From contig PKDJ01000263.1 in the NCBI GenBank assembly GCA_002862545.1, positions 1 to 47,877 on the forward strand: 47,877 nt of DNA, given 5' to 3'. This DNA is from Pseudomonadota bacterium (GTDB taxonomy: Bacteria > Myxococcota_A > UBA796 > GCA-2862545). Positions 8,913 to 17,306 of this stretch are shown here, piece by piece. Made by a program: the position numbers and the translations under genes. How positions within the stretch are numbered: the stretch's first letter is position 1; each line of letters starts with the position of its first letter. Below the pieces are notes generated by a model. The model was given only the letters and a program-made list of their open reading frames with translations, was not told the DNA's origin and ran no database searches.

Positions 8913-10121
8913 TCAGACCCGCTCGAGGATGGTGGCGGTGCCCATGCCGGCGCCCACGCAGAGCGTCGCCAGGCATGTGCTCTGGTCTCTCCGCTCGAGC
9001 TCGTCGAGCACGGTGCCGAGGATCATGGCACCGGTCGCACCCAGAGGGTGCCCGAGCGCGATGGCACCCCCAGCCACGTTCACCCGGTCGTGGTCGACAC
9101 CCATCACGTCCATGAACCGCAGCACGACAGACGCGAAGGCCTCATTGACCTCCCACAGATCGATGTCGGCAGCCGTCATGCCCGCACGCTTCAGCGCCTT
9201 CTCGGCCGCGTAGGAGGGCCCAGTCAGCATGATGGTGGGCTCCGAGCCCACGCTGGCAAAGGATCGAATCCGGGCACGGGGCTTCAGGCCGAGTCGCTCG
9301 CCCATCTCCCGGCTGCCGATCAGGACCGCGCAGGCACCATCGACGATGCCGCTGGAGTTGCCGGCGGTGTGCACGTGGTCGATGTACTCGACCTCCGGGT
9401 ACCGCTGCAGTGCCACCGAATCGAAGCCGTAGCTCTGACCCGGCTTGGCGAAAGACGGGCGCAGTGAGGAGAGGCCCTCGAGCGTGGTCTCCGGACGCAG
9501 GTGCTCGTCGCGAGCCAGGAGCACGCGACCGATGTGGTCGTGAACCGGCACGACGCTCCGATCGAACCAGCCCCCATCCCACGCAGCCCCCGCACGCTGC
9601 TGGCTGGCCACCGCGAAGCGGTCGACATCCTCGCGAGAGTAGCCCCACTTGCTCGCGATCAGATCCGCCGAGATGCCCTGCGGGACGAAGTAGGTACCCC
9701 ACGCCACCGCTGGGTCCGTGGGCCAGGCTCCACCATCGCTGCCCATCGGCACGCGACTCATGGACTCCACACCGCCACCGACCGTCAGGTCGCACTGGCC
9801 CGACATGACCTGTGCCGCCGCGCTGTTCACAGCCTCGAGGCCCGACGCACAGTACCGGTTCAGCTGCTGGCCGGGAACACCCTGATCCCAGCCAGCGTGC
9901 AGGACGGCAACGCGTGGCAGGTTGGCCCCCTGCTCTCCCACCGGTGCGACACAGCCGAAGACCACATCGTCGACAAGCGCGGTGTCGAGACCACTCCGCT
10001 CACGCAGAGCACGCAAGACGGTCGTCGCAAGCCGAATCGGCGTCACGGTGTGGAGCGACCCCGTCTTCTTTCCGCGACCTCTCGGGGTGCGCACGTGGTC
10101 GTAGATGAACGCGTCGGGCAT
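8913..10121 (-). CDS. Acetyl-CoA acyltransferase (thiolase)
   Basis: Thiolase of 402 residues that cleaves 3-ketoacyl-CoA with CoA to release acetyl-CoA. The acyl-accepting cysteine is Cys91 in [11 protein letters not shown]; His358 in [15 protein letters not shown] and Cys388 in CVGAGMG complete the triad. Also seen is the conserved NEAFA segment. It is the first gene of the operon and lies ten bases upstream of the FadJ-like gene, with which it would form the trifunctional beta-oxidation complex. The ATG at 10121 follows GGAGG; the ribosome site lies in a small inverted repeat (see separate entry). Whether it is FadA-like or FadI-like is not decided here. Confidence 0.92.
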   Translation of the reverse strand: MPDAFIYDHVRTPRGRGKKTGSLHTVTPIRLATTVLRALRERSGLDTALVDDVVFGCVAPVGEQGANLPRVAVLHAGWDQGVPGQQLNRYCASGLEAVNSAAAQVMSGQCDLTVGGGVESMSRVPMGSDGGAWPTDPAVAWGTYFVPQGISADLIASKWGYSREDVDRFAVASQQRAGAAWDGGWFDRSVVPVHDHIGRVLLARDEHLRPETTLEGLSSLRPSFAKPGQSYGFDSVALQRYPEVEYIDHVHTAGNSSGIVDGACAVLIGSREMGERLGLKPRARIRSFASVGSEPTIMLTGPSYAAEKALKRAGMTAADIDLWEVNEAFASVVLRFMDVMGVDHDRVNVAGGAIALGHPLGATGAMILGTVLDELERRDQSTCLATLCVGAGMGTATILERV

Positions 10122-10144
10122 CGAGCCTCCGGTGTGGTGGCTCG
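10122..10144 (-). promoter_or_regulatory. Small hairpin at thiolase ribosome site
   Basis: CGAGCC and GGCTCG form a perfect 6-bp inverted repeat with an 11-base spacer that contains part of the GGAGG Shine-Dalgarno sequence; the right arm touches the ATG. In RNA this could partly mask translation initiation of the operon's first gene. The stem is short. Confidence 0.25.
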
Positions 10145-10222
10145 GCCTAATCGCTCAGACAGCTCCCGGCGGGTCGGGGCTCGTCAAGAACATCCGTGCG
10201 CCTCGTGCATCCACCGCTCACC

Positions 10223-10858
10223 TCACGGGGAGGAGGCGGCGGGGACGTGCTCGGTCGTGCGGGGACCAGGACGCACGTACACTTCCTCCCCGTCGATCTG
10301 GTAGCGACCGATGGGCAGCCAGCCCTCGTACTGGCCGCTCTCGGCGAGCTGACGACGCGCGACATCGACCGCCCGCTGAGCCACGGGAAAGAAGTCCGCT
10401 GCAGGAATCACGAGCTCGGAGGGACCCGCCGAGACGATGCGCACCGAGCCATAGGCCGTGTCGATGGACCACAGACGCTCGACAACGTCTCGGCGCTCCT
10501 GAAGTGCGAGCGCAGCCAACAGACGCTCACGGGCGGCGCCGAGGTCACCCAGCTGAGTCGCGGCATCCGCAGCCGCAAGCAGCTCCTCACAGCCGACACC
10601 GTCCGCTGCAGCGAGCTCAGCCCAGACACGCTCGACTCCTGTCCAGGCCTGACGGGCGGCGAGTCTGTGCAGCTCCTCGACCAGCCGGAGCGTCTCTGCT
10701 GCGCTGGTGACGGGATCGGCCGTCGCTCGACGCGCCACAGCCCGAGAGGAGCGCTTGGCGCGAGTCATGGACGCAGCGCCCCGCTCGTCGGCGCTCGCGC
10801 ACGGCACGACGACCAGCATCCACACCATCGCGAGCAGCGAAAACGAAGCCACGGCCAC
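10223..10858 (-). CDS. Exported protein of unknown function
   Basis: Unrecognised protein. The open frame begins at 10972, but the first 38 residues do not look like a coding N-terminus, and a GTG at 10858 (or 10852, or the ATG at 10828) gives a good hydrophobic signal peptide ending PCASA-DE. The mature part (about 190 residues) has a basic Ser/Arg stretch, then an alanine-rich helical region with TPR-like pairs (residues 90-160 of the long frame), then a short beta-rich C-terminus with IGRYQIDGEEVYVRPGP. It ends about 100 bases before the beta-oxidation operon on the same strand. No catalytic residues are evident. The start is uncertain. Confidence 0.55.
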   Translation of the reverse strand: MAVASFSLLAMVWMLVVVPCASADERGAASMTRAKRSSRAVARRATADPVTSAAETLRLVEELHRLAARQAWTGVERVWAELAAADGVGCEELLAAADAATQLGDLGAARERLLAALALQERRDVVERLWSIDTAYGSVRIVSAGPSELVIPAADFFPVAQRAVDVARRQLAESGQYEGWLPIGRYQIDGEEVYVRPGPRTTEHVPAASSP

Positions 10859-11052
10859 CTCGGGCTGCTGAGGTAACGCCACCACCCAACCACCGCAATT
10901 CACCTTTGACGCCCACAATGGGTGCGTCAAATCCGCCGCACCTGTGTCATGGACGCCCCGTCTGCGACCCAAGCCCCACCGCGCGCTTCAACGGAGCCCC
11001 TTTGCCGCCATATTGTGGTATTCAACTTGCAACTGAGTGAATCAGGGGAGAC

Positions 11053-12066
11053 ATGATGCGCATTTTCCAGATTCTCGCCGTGGCAGCCCTCATCGGGTGC
11101 GGCGGAGACAAGGGCGGAGACAGCGGTGGCACCACGACGGGCGGCACGGCCACTGGGGGCACGGCTACGGGTGGCACGGCCACCGGCGGAACAGCGACCG
11201 GCGGTACGGCCACCGGCGGTACGGCGACTGGCGGTACGGCGACTGGCGGCACGGCCACCGGCGGCACGGCCACCGGCGGCACGGCGACTGGCGGCACGGC
11301 GACTGGCGGCACGGCCACCGGCGGAACAGCGACCGGCGGAACAGCGACCGGCGGAACAGCGACCGGCGGAACGGCCACGGGGGGCACGCCCGACAGCTTC
11401 TCGCTGACTCTCCAGGGCTCTGGCTACGCGCCACACGACGGCCAGACCGTCGCCATCGCCGTCGTCGACATGGCAACGGGTGAGCTGATTCAGAACACCA
11501 GCGTCGTGATGGACGCAAGCGGCATGCTCGACGTGACTCTCGAGGGCGCGATGATGCCCGGTATGGACTATGTCGTGCAGTGGTACGCCGACCTCAACGG
11601 CAGCGGGGACTGCAATGCTCCGCCAGCCGACCACTCCTGGCACGAGATGGTGCTGGCGGCCTCGATGGACACCGTCGTCGTGCGAGACCACGACCTCGAG
11701 TGGGTGGATGTCTGCGCCACCTGGGGGGCCGAGCGCTCGACCGTGTCGCTGTCGGGCAGCGGCTACCAGCCCCACGATGGCCAGGAGGTCCACGCGGTGC
11801 TGGCCGATACAGCTACGGGAACGACCGTCGCACGCGCTATGCAGGTGATGGACAGCAGCGGTGAGCTGATGCTGGACTTCGGCCCGGTGGGAGTCTCCGG
11901 CGGCAGCTACCGTGTCAGCTGGTTCGCAGATCTCAGCGGCAATGGCAGCTGCGACGCTCCTCCGAGAGACCACTCCTGGCGACTCCCCATCGGCCCCATC
12001 TCGGGAGACCTCGAGGCGATGTACGACCATGACACCGACTTCAGCGATGTCTGCGACGTGTTCTAG
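11053..12066 (+). CDS. Lipoprotein with (GTATG)n linker and two repeated domains
   Basis: Surface-type lipoprotein of 337 residues. The signal MMRIFQILAVAALIGC ends in a LIGC lipobox with Cys16. A second ATG at 11056 is better spaced from AGGGGAG than the first. Residues 17-30 are Gly/Asp/Ser/Thr and 31-110 are sixteen five-residue GTATG units that would form a long flexible stalk. The remainder is a duplicated domain of roughly 110 residues: each copy has GSGY-x-PHDGQ near its start, then a W-[YF]-ADL-x-G-x-G-x-C-x-APP-x-DHSW block and a closing DVC. The two cysteines per copy probably form disulfides. I do not recognise the domain. The gene stands alone and is followed by a strong inverted repeat. 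Confidence 0.8.
   Translation: MMRIFQILAVAALIGCGGDKGGDSGGTTTGGTATGGTATGGTATGGTATGGTATGGTATGGTATGGTATGGTATGGTATGGTATGGTATGGTATGGTATGGTATGGTATGGTPDSFSLTLQGSGYAPHDGQTVAIAVVDMATGELIQNTSVVMDASGMLDVTLEGAMMPGMDYVVQWYADLNGSGDCNAPPADHSWHEMVLAASMDTVVVRDHDLEWVDVCATWGAERSTVSLSGSGYQPHDGQEVHAVLADTATGTTVARAMQVMDSSGELMLDFGPVGVSGGSYRVSWFADLSGNGSCDAPPRDHSWRLPIGPISGDLEAMYDHDTDFSDVCDVF
11143..11382 (+). repeat. 15-bp minisatellite, 16 units, coding
   Basis: Sixteen consecutive units of consensus GGCACGGCCACCGGC encode GTATG each. Units differ only at synonymous positions. Three main variants occur (ACGGCCACC, ACGGCGACT, and ACAGCGACC cores), and units 5-8 and 9-12 have the same variant order, so a 60-bp block was probably duplicated. 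Confidence 0.95.
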
Positions 12067-12118
12067 CTCGTACATCCCGGCGTAGGTCGTGGCTGGACCC
12101 GCATGTTTGGCCTGTCTA

Positions 12119-12142
12119 CACCACGCTCGACCGAGCGTGGTG
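12119..12142. terminator. Perfect 11-bp inverted repeat
   Basis: CACCACGCTCG, a two-base AC spacer, then CGAGCGTGGTG: a perfect 11-bp palindromic hairpin 53 bases past the lipoprotein stop and about 100 bases before the RND gene start. No T-run follows. It may be a terminator for the lipoprotein gene or an operator for the RND gene. Confidence 0.45.
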
Positions 12143-12245
12143 AGCCAGAAGGGTGGGGCTGAGGGTCGCGCAGCCAGCCCGTCAGGATGCCCGGGACGAC
12201 GCGGGCCGTCGGTGTGAGCGGTTATGCGCCGCGGACGAGGTGCCA

Positions 12246-14513
12246 ATGCCCCTGTCCGCCGACATCGTCGTGCGCCGTCCCTGGTTCTTCATCGCCTTCT
12301 TCATCTTGGTGACACTCGGGTTCGGGAGCCAGCTCCCCAACCTGGTGATCGATCCTGAGGTGAAGAACCAGCTCCCCTCGGACATGCCGGGTCGCGTGAG
12401 CATGCTGGAGATCGAGGAGCGGTTCGGCGGCAGCGAGATGATCATGGTGGTCCTCGAGCACGAAGACGTGCTCCAGCCGGCCGCCCTCGACCGCCTGAAG
12501 CGCCTCTCCGATGGCATGAGCGAGCTCGACGGAATCGACGAGGTAATGGATGTCTTCACCCTCACCGACGTGCAGGGCGAAGACGGAAACATGATCGTCG
12601 AGGCGGCCGTTCCCGAGGTGCCCGACACCCCCTCGGAGACCGAGGCCCTCCGCGAGCGCCTCGCCACGAACGCCCTCGTTCAGGGCAACGTCCTCGCTCG
12701 CGACGGCACAGCGGCGGCCGTGATCGGTCTGCTGTCCAAGGATGCGGAAGACCAGCCCACGATCGCGGCCGTCGAGGCTCTGCTCGAGGCCACCGATGGG
12801 CCCGGAGAGCTGTTCCTCGGAGGGATGCCAGACGTCCGCACCCGCGTGAGCCAGGACATCCAGAGCGACATCCGACGGTTCATGCCGATCGGCCTGCTGA
12901 TCATCCTCGGCTTCCTCTGGGTGTGCTTCCGCCAGCTGCGAGGCGTCCTGCTGCCGTTCGCCGTCGTCGTCATGAGCTGCGTCGTTGCGATGGGCTTGAT
13001 TCCCCTCCTCGGCTGGAAGGTCCAGATGGTCACGGTGATCCTTCCCGTGATCCTGCTGGCCGTCGCCAACGACTACGGCATCCACCTGCTGGCTAAGTAC
13101 CAGGAGGAGAACCGCCCCGGACGCGATCTCACGGGACCAGAGCTGGCCCGCATCTGCCTCGCCGATCTCGGACCTCCCGTGATCGCGGCTGGGGTGACCA
13201 CGATCGCCGGCCTGCTGTGCCTGACGACCCACATCATCGTCCCCGCTGCCCAGCTCGGCGTGCTCGCCAGCCTCGGCGTGCTCTTCGCCCTCGCGGGGAG
13301 CCTCGGCTTCATCCCAGCGGTCCTCGCCGTCCTCCCCGTTGCGCCACCGATCTTCGCCGACGCTGACGACGACTCCGCCGGTGTACTCGATCGCGGCCTC
13401 GCCTGGACGGCCCGGCAGGTCGCCGCCTACCCCGGTCCGATCGTCGCGGCCGTCCTGCTGTTCACCGTGGCGGTCGCGACAGGCATCGGCTCCATCGAGG
13501 TCGACACCAACCCGGTCAACTACTACCCGCCGTCCGCACCGGTGGCGCAGAACGCCGAGCGCATCAACCGCTCCTTCGGCGGCTCCACAGAGCTCTCGGT
13601 CATGGTCACCGGCGACATCCAAGACCCGTCCGTGATGAAGGGCCTCGACGAGCTCGGCGACGCCCTGCGCGCGCATGAGGGGGTTGGCTTCACCAGCTCC
13701 ATCGCCGACGTGGTCCGAAAGATGAATCAGGCCGTGATGGGCGGCGACGACGAGGCGCTGACGATCCCCGACTCCCGAGAGGCCATCGCTCAGTACTTCC
13801 TGCTGTACAGCATGAGCGGCGACCCCGAAGACTTCGAACGCATGGTCGACTTTGACTACGAGCACGCCCTGCTCACCGCTCGGATCCGAGCCCTCGGCAC
13901 GGCCGAGATCGCGGCCATCGTCCAGGCCACGGAGGACTGGCTCGCCGCCAACCCCATCGGCTCCGAGCCCGCGATCGTCGCTGGCTTTGGCCCCGTCTTC
14001 GTCGATCTCGTCGAGGCCGTCGTGCGCGGACAGGCCATGAGCCTCGGCTTGTCCTTGGTCCTCGTGTTCGTGCTGGTCGCCGCGACCTTCCGCTCCCCGA
14101 GCGCTGGAGCCTACGCCGTCGTGCCCCTGCTCCTGGCCATGCCCCTCCTCTTCGGCGGCATGGGCTACCTCGGAATCGAGCTCAACATCATCACCGCGAT
14201 GCTCTCGTCGATCATGGTCGGCGTCGGCGTCGACTACACGATCCATTTCCTCTGGCGCTACCGCGACGAGCGCGGAGAGGGGCACGAGCCACGCGAGGCC
14301 GTGTTCCGGACCCTGACGACAGCCGGGCGCGGCATCGTCTTCAACGCGCTCTCGGTCGTCGTCGGATTCGCCGTCCTGCTGATCAGCAACTTCTTGCCCG
14401 TTCAGTTCTTCGGCTTCCTCGTCGTCGTCAGCATCGGCGGCTGCCTGATCGGAGCCCTCGTCGTGCTGCCGGCTCTGGTGCTGCTGTTCCGACCCGGCTT
14501 CCTCGAGCCCTGA
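12246..14513 (+). CDS. MMPL/RND-family transporter
   Basis: Inner-membrane permease of 755 residues from the ATG at 12246, which follows ACGAGG. One N-terminal helix (FFIAFFILVTLGF) is followed by a periplasmic domain, a bundle of about five helices (from MPIGLLIILGFLWVCF), a second half with the same order, and a final helix bundle. Each half has the RND proton-relay signature in its membrane domain: ANDYGIHLLAKYQEE and GVGVDYTIHFLWRYRDE. The protein is shorter than tripartite HAE1 pumps (about 1,050) and matches the MMPL/HpnN-like class that exports lipids or hopanoid-like molecules. It is convergent with the barrel and LolA-like genes, its usual genomic partners. The cargo is unknown. Confidence 0.9.
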   Translation: MPLSADIVVRRPWFFIAFFILVTLGFGSQLPNLVIDPEVKNQLPSDMPGRVSMLEIEERFGGSEMIMVVLEHEDVLQPAALDRLKRLSDGMSELDGIDEVMDVFTLTDVQGEDGNMIVEAAVPEVPDTPSETEALRERLATNALVQGNVLARDGTAAAVIGLLSKDAEDQPTIAAVEALLEATDGPGELFLGGMPDVRTRVSQDIQSDIRRFMPIGLLIILGFLWVCFRQLRGVLLPFAVVVMSCVVAMGLIPLLGWKVQMVTVILPVILLAVANDYGIHLLAKYQEENRPGRDLTGPELARICLADLGPPVIAAGVTTIAGLLCLTTHIIVPAAQLGVLASLGVLFALAGSLGFIPAVLAVLPVAPPIFADADDDSAGVLDRGLAWTARQVAAYPGPIVAAVLLFTVAVATGIGSIEVDTNPVNYYPPSAPVAQNAERINRSFGGSTELSVMVTGDIQDPSVMKGLDELGDALRAHEGVGFTSSIADVVRKMNQAVMGGDDEALTIPDSREAIAQYFLLYSMSGDPEDFERMVDFDYEHALLTARIRALGTAEIAAIVQATEDWLAANPIGSEPAIVAGFGPVFVDLVEAVVRGQAMSLGLSLVLVFVLVAATFRSPSAGAYAVVPLLLAMPLLFGGMGYLGIELNIITAMLSSIMVGVGVDYTIHFLWRYRDERGEGHEPREAVFRTLTTAGRGIVFNALSVVVGFAVLLISNFLPVQFFGFLVVVSIGGCLIGALVVLPALVLLFRPGFLEP

Positions 14514-14516
14514 CGG

Positions 14517-15983
14517 TCAGCGAATCCAGGCGACGGCGAAGGTCACGGCGTCGTTCTGGCCGAAGTAGCTGCCTGGGCCGCCGCTGTAGGTGACGGCATC
14601 GAGCAGGTCGCCGGGCGGCTTGACGGGCCCATCGATCAGCAGTGCGCCGAGCGTGATCTCCAGCGGGTCGGTGGGTCGCCACGTCGCCGTCGGGCGCACC
14701 ATCCAGTCCCCGAAGGTGACATCGAAGGCACCGGTGTAGGCCAAGCGCACCTTGTCCCGCGCCAGGGAGAACCGACCCGTAGTCGCCAGCGTGACCTGCT
14801 GCTCCCGCATCAGCAGGAGAGAGGACGGCGCATCGAGCATCTGCTCCAGCCGCCCCTCAAGCGCCAGGAAGACCGAGGTTCCGTGCGACCAGTCCACCCC
14901 GAGCCCCGCACCGATCGACGGCGTCGTGGTCGAGGTGAGGTAGCGGCTCCGAACCACCTTGTGCGAGAGGTAGCCCGCCTCCCAGCGGAAGCCGACAGGA
15001 CCCGCGACCGCGGAGCCATCGAGACCTGCCATCGCCGTGCGGGGCCACTCGTTGGTCAGGAGCGCCTCGGTGGCGGCGTAGAGCTCGTCCGTGTCGGTCG
15101 CGGCCGGAAGCTGCTCGTTCCGCAGGATGTCGACGAAGTAGCCGTCGAGGTTGACCTGCGACTGGTTCGTCCGCAGGTAGCCACCCATCAGGCCCAGATC
15201 GAACCCTGGCCCCGAGATGTCGATTCGCTCTGCGATCTCCCCGTTGAAGAACACACCCGGAGGCAGCTCCTTCTGCGAGAGCGCGACGTTGAGCCCGCGA
15301 CGGAGGAAGGGATCCTGGCTATCGAGGCCCTTGGTGAGCGACACGATCTGCTGCTCGAGGGCGGGTGAGGCACCATCGGGCCAGCCACAGTCGAGCTCGA
15401 GCGCCAGCTGCTCGTCCGTGCAGCCTGCGGCGGTCTGACCAAACTGCCGGGTCATCCGCTGCCGCACGACCGACCAGTCGGTTCCGCGCTGCTCTACGCG
15501 ATCGACACCATGAAAGGGCACGAGAATCGTCGTCGCACGCACAGTGTCGGAGCCGGCCTCCAGCGTGACCATCGGAATCGGCAGCCGCGAGAACTCGGGC
15601 GGGGTCAGCGCGCCATTCCGCAGATCACGCGGGTTGATGACGTCGACGACGGGGAGCAGATCGAGCTTTCCCCAGCGCTCGACGAGGTGACCAGCTCGAA
15701 CCCTGAAGGGCCCCGCCGGCCCCTCCCAGCCCGACTCACCCGGGCGGACATCCCACCAGCCCTCCACGTCGTCACCGGCGAGGAGCTGATGCTCTCCCCA
15801 GACCTCGAGAAACCAGCGCCCCGAATCGCCTGTGTCGCCACGAGCAAAGCCGCGAAGCCAGGTGCGGGACTCGACGAGGTCTTCGCCTGCGCGATCCGCT
15901 GCCAGGTCGACCTGCAGCTCGGGACGGAGGATGAACCCAGCTTCCTGGGCCGACGCCAGGGACGCGAGAAGGAGCGTGAACAC
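14517..15983 (-). CDS. Outer-membrane beta-barrel-like protein
   Basis: Protein of 488 residues with GTG start at 15983, preceded by GAGGGA, and signal peptide VFTLLLASLASAQ. The mature part has many alternating hydrophobic/aromatic strands with polar turns and a last stretch GQNDAVTFAVAWIR whose aromatic/hydrophobic pattern is typical of a barrel closing strand, though the last residue is Arg rather than Phe. The size and its place next to an outer-membrane lipoprotein-sorting-like gene and an RND permease resemble the DUF1302 group. It starts three bases after the LolA-like stop, so the two are cotranscribed and probably translationally coupled. Its stop lies three bases from that of the convergent RND gene. 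Confidence 0.65.
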   Translation of the reverse strand: MFTLLLASLASAQEAGFILRPELQVDLAADRAGEDLVESRTWLRGFARGDTGDSGRWFLEVWGEHQLLAGDDVEGWWDVRPGESGWEGPAGPFRVRAGHLVERWGKLDLLPVVDVINPRDLRNGALTPPEFSRLPIPMVTLEAGSDTVRATTILVPFHGVDRVEQRGTDWSVVRQRMTRQFGQTAAGCTDEQLALELDCGWPDGASPALEQQIVSLTKGLDSQDPFLRRGLNVALSQKELPPGVFFNGEIAERIDISGPGFDLGLMGGYLRTNQSQVNLDGYFVDILRNEQLPAATDTDELYAATEALLTNEWPRTAMAGLDGSAVAGPVGFRWEAGYLSHKVVRSRYLTSTTTPSIGAGLGVDWSHGTSVFLALEGRLEQMLDAPSSLLLMREQQVTLATTGRFSLARDKVRLAYTGAFDVTFGDWMVRPTATWRPTDPLEITLGALLIDGPVKPPGDLLDAVTYSGGPGSYFGQNDAVTFAVAWIR

Positions 15984-15986
15984 GAG

Positions 15987-16733
15987 CTAGTTCCCTCGTT
16001 CCAGGTTCGCCTGGGTGAACATGTCGTCCGGCAGCTCCTCCGCCGGAACGTCGAAGCGCTGCTCCAGCACCTCAAGGCGCGTGGCGCTGCCCTTCTCGGC
16101 CTTCATCACCGAGACCTTGGCCACGTGCTTGTCACCGCTCATCGTGGTCTCGGTGACCGTGAGCGTCTTGATCAGGGCGCCGTCGTCATCGAAGAACTCG
16201 ACCTTCTTTGCCAAGTACGTCGACTTGTCGACGTGGGAGCGGATGCGTCCGTAGGTCGACTCTTCACCGGGGTTCGTGTCGACCACCCAGTGGTCCGCCG
16301 CGTCTTCCGCGACCGTGTGCTGGGCATCCCCCTCGTCGCCGAGGTCGAGGTCTTCGTAGGTGAAGTCCGAGCCCATGAAGCTGCCCTTCCGACCCTTGCT
16401 GCTGATGCGATTCGTGCGCTTGATCGCCGGCATGTAGATCATCTGCTCGTCGGCGCCCTCATCTCGGTCGATCTGCAGGAAGGCCGTACCGGCGACATCA
16501 GAGGGACTCTCGAAGCGGAACAGCGACTTGATGGCGTCGTCACCCCTCTTCATCGAGACCTTCATCTCTCGGACCCGCTCGCTCCCCGACTTGCTGACCA
16601 GGACCATCCGAACGCGCTGGACGGCGCTGTCGACCTGACGGACCTCCCGCGCTTTGTCCATGATCTCCTCGGCCGTCTCGGCGGCAGCCGTAGGGGCGAG
16701 AGCGAGCAGCAAGGAAGCGAGAATGGCGCGCAC
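15987..16733 (-). CDS. Outer membrane lipoprotein-sorting protein (LolA-like)
   Basis: Periplasmic protein of 248 residues. I choose the GTG at 16733 because it follows GGAGG by five bases and gives the clean signal peptide VRAILASLLLALAPTAAA; the longer frame to 16799 adds an Arg-rich non-signal segment and would overlap the upstream gene. The mature part has the LolA/LolB half-barrel pattern of this family: AEEIMDKAREV, then VSMKRGDDAIKSLFRF, then DEQMIYMPAIKRTNRISS and GSFMGSDFTYEDL, the last two being its most conserved blocks. It probably shuttles a lipid or lipoprotein between the RND permease and the outer membrane. The gene leads a two-gene unit with the barrel protein. Confidence 0.88.
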   Translation of the reverse strand: MRAILASLLLALAPTAAAETAEEIMDKAREVRQVDSAVQRVRMVLVSKSGSERVREMKVSMKRGDDAIKSLFRFESPSDVAGTAFLQIDRDEGADEQMIYMPAIKRTNRISSKGRKGSFMGSDFTYEDLDLGDEGDAQHTVAEDAADHWVVDTNPGEESTYGRIRSHVDKSTYLAKKVEFFDDDGALIKTLTVTETTMSGDKHVAKVSVMKAEKGSATRLEVLEQRFDVPAEELPDDMFTQANLERGN

Positions 16734-16795
16734 GAGACCTCCGCGGTGTCGCCTGTGTAGCACCGAGACGCCCGATCCGCTTCCGTCGCTCCTCG

Positions 16796-17266
16796 TCACT
16801 CGATCACGAGCGACACGTCTTGGCTCGCGCTCACGCCCCGCTCATCGGTCAGGGTCACGGAGAGCGTGACATCGGTGCCCGACGAATCCGAGGACCCCTC
16901 TGGAAGTCCCGCGAACGTCGTGCCGTCGGCGGGTCCGTCCCCGAAGCAGTCGAGCGGCACCTTGCCGATGTAGGTGTCCGAGACACCGCCCACGTCGAGG
17001 TCGACCACGGCGGTCGCCTGCTCGGTCGCGTCGATCCCCGCGACGACCAGATCGATACGAATCCCGGGCGTGCCGAACACGTCCGTGCCCAGGCTGACCG
17101 CAGCGCCATCCGTCCACGGTGCGAGCTCACCCGACGTGGCGTCCCCCAGCGTGAGCGACGGCGAGCCGGAGCCAGTGCACGGCGTGAGCGACGTTCCCGC
17201 CGCCTCGCCAGAGTCCGAGTACGACTTGCCACCACAGGCAACCAGCAGAACCAAAAGAACCCGCAT
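16796..17266 (-). CDS. Small hypothetical lipoprotein
   Basis: Lipoprotein of 156 residues from the ATG at 17266 (MRVLLVLLVAC); the possible GTG four codons earlier overlaps the GGAGG ribosome site, so it is rejected. The lipobox LVAC is followed by GGKSYSDSGEAAG. The remaining 120 or so residues are beta-rich, like a single Ig or cadherin-type sandwich (pattern LTLGDATSG, VVDLDVGGVSD, VTLSVTLTDERG). I do not recognise the family. It lies 40 bases downstream of the kinase-FGE gene and 62 bases upstream of the LolA-like gene on the same strand, and may be cotranscribed with either. Confidence 0.65.
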   Translation of the reverse strand: MRVLLVLLVACGGKSYSDSGEAAGTSLTPCTGSGSPSLTLGDATSGELAPWTDGAAVSLGTDVFGTPGIRIDLVVAGIDATEQATAVVDLDVGGVSDTYIGKVPLDCFGDGPADGTTFAGLPEGSSDSSGTDVTLSVTLTDERGVSASQDVSLVIE

Positions 17267-17306
17267 CCTGGCCTCCACGGACAGGCCTCATAGCAAGCGG
17301 GCGCCC

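Noticed and set aside
10182..10187. TTGACG on the minus strand as a -35 box for the beta-oxidation operon
   Set aside because: No acceptable -10 hexamer occurs at 16-18 bases, so it is not called as a promoter.
11022..11387. Minus-strand reading frame of (PPVAV)n across the minisatellite
   Set aside because: It is the antisense translation of the GTATG repeat. It lacks a ribosome site and has no sequence beyond the repeat that looks like a protein.
12222..14285. Long minus-strand open frame (687 codons) opposite the RND gene
   Set aside because: It is rich in Asp, His, Gly and Glu with no domain, as expected from the complement of a high-G+C gene. The plus-strand frame has clear RND motifs.
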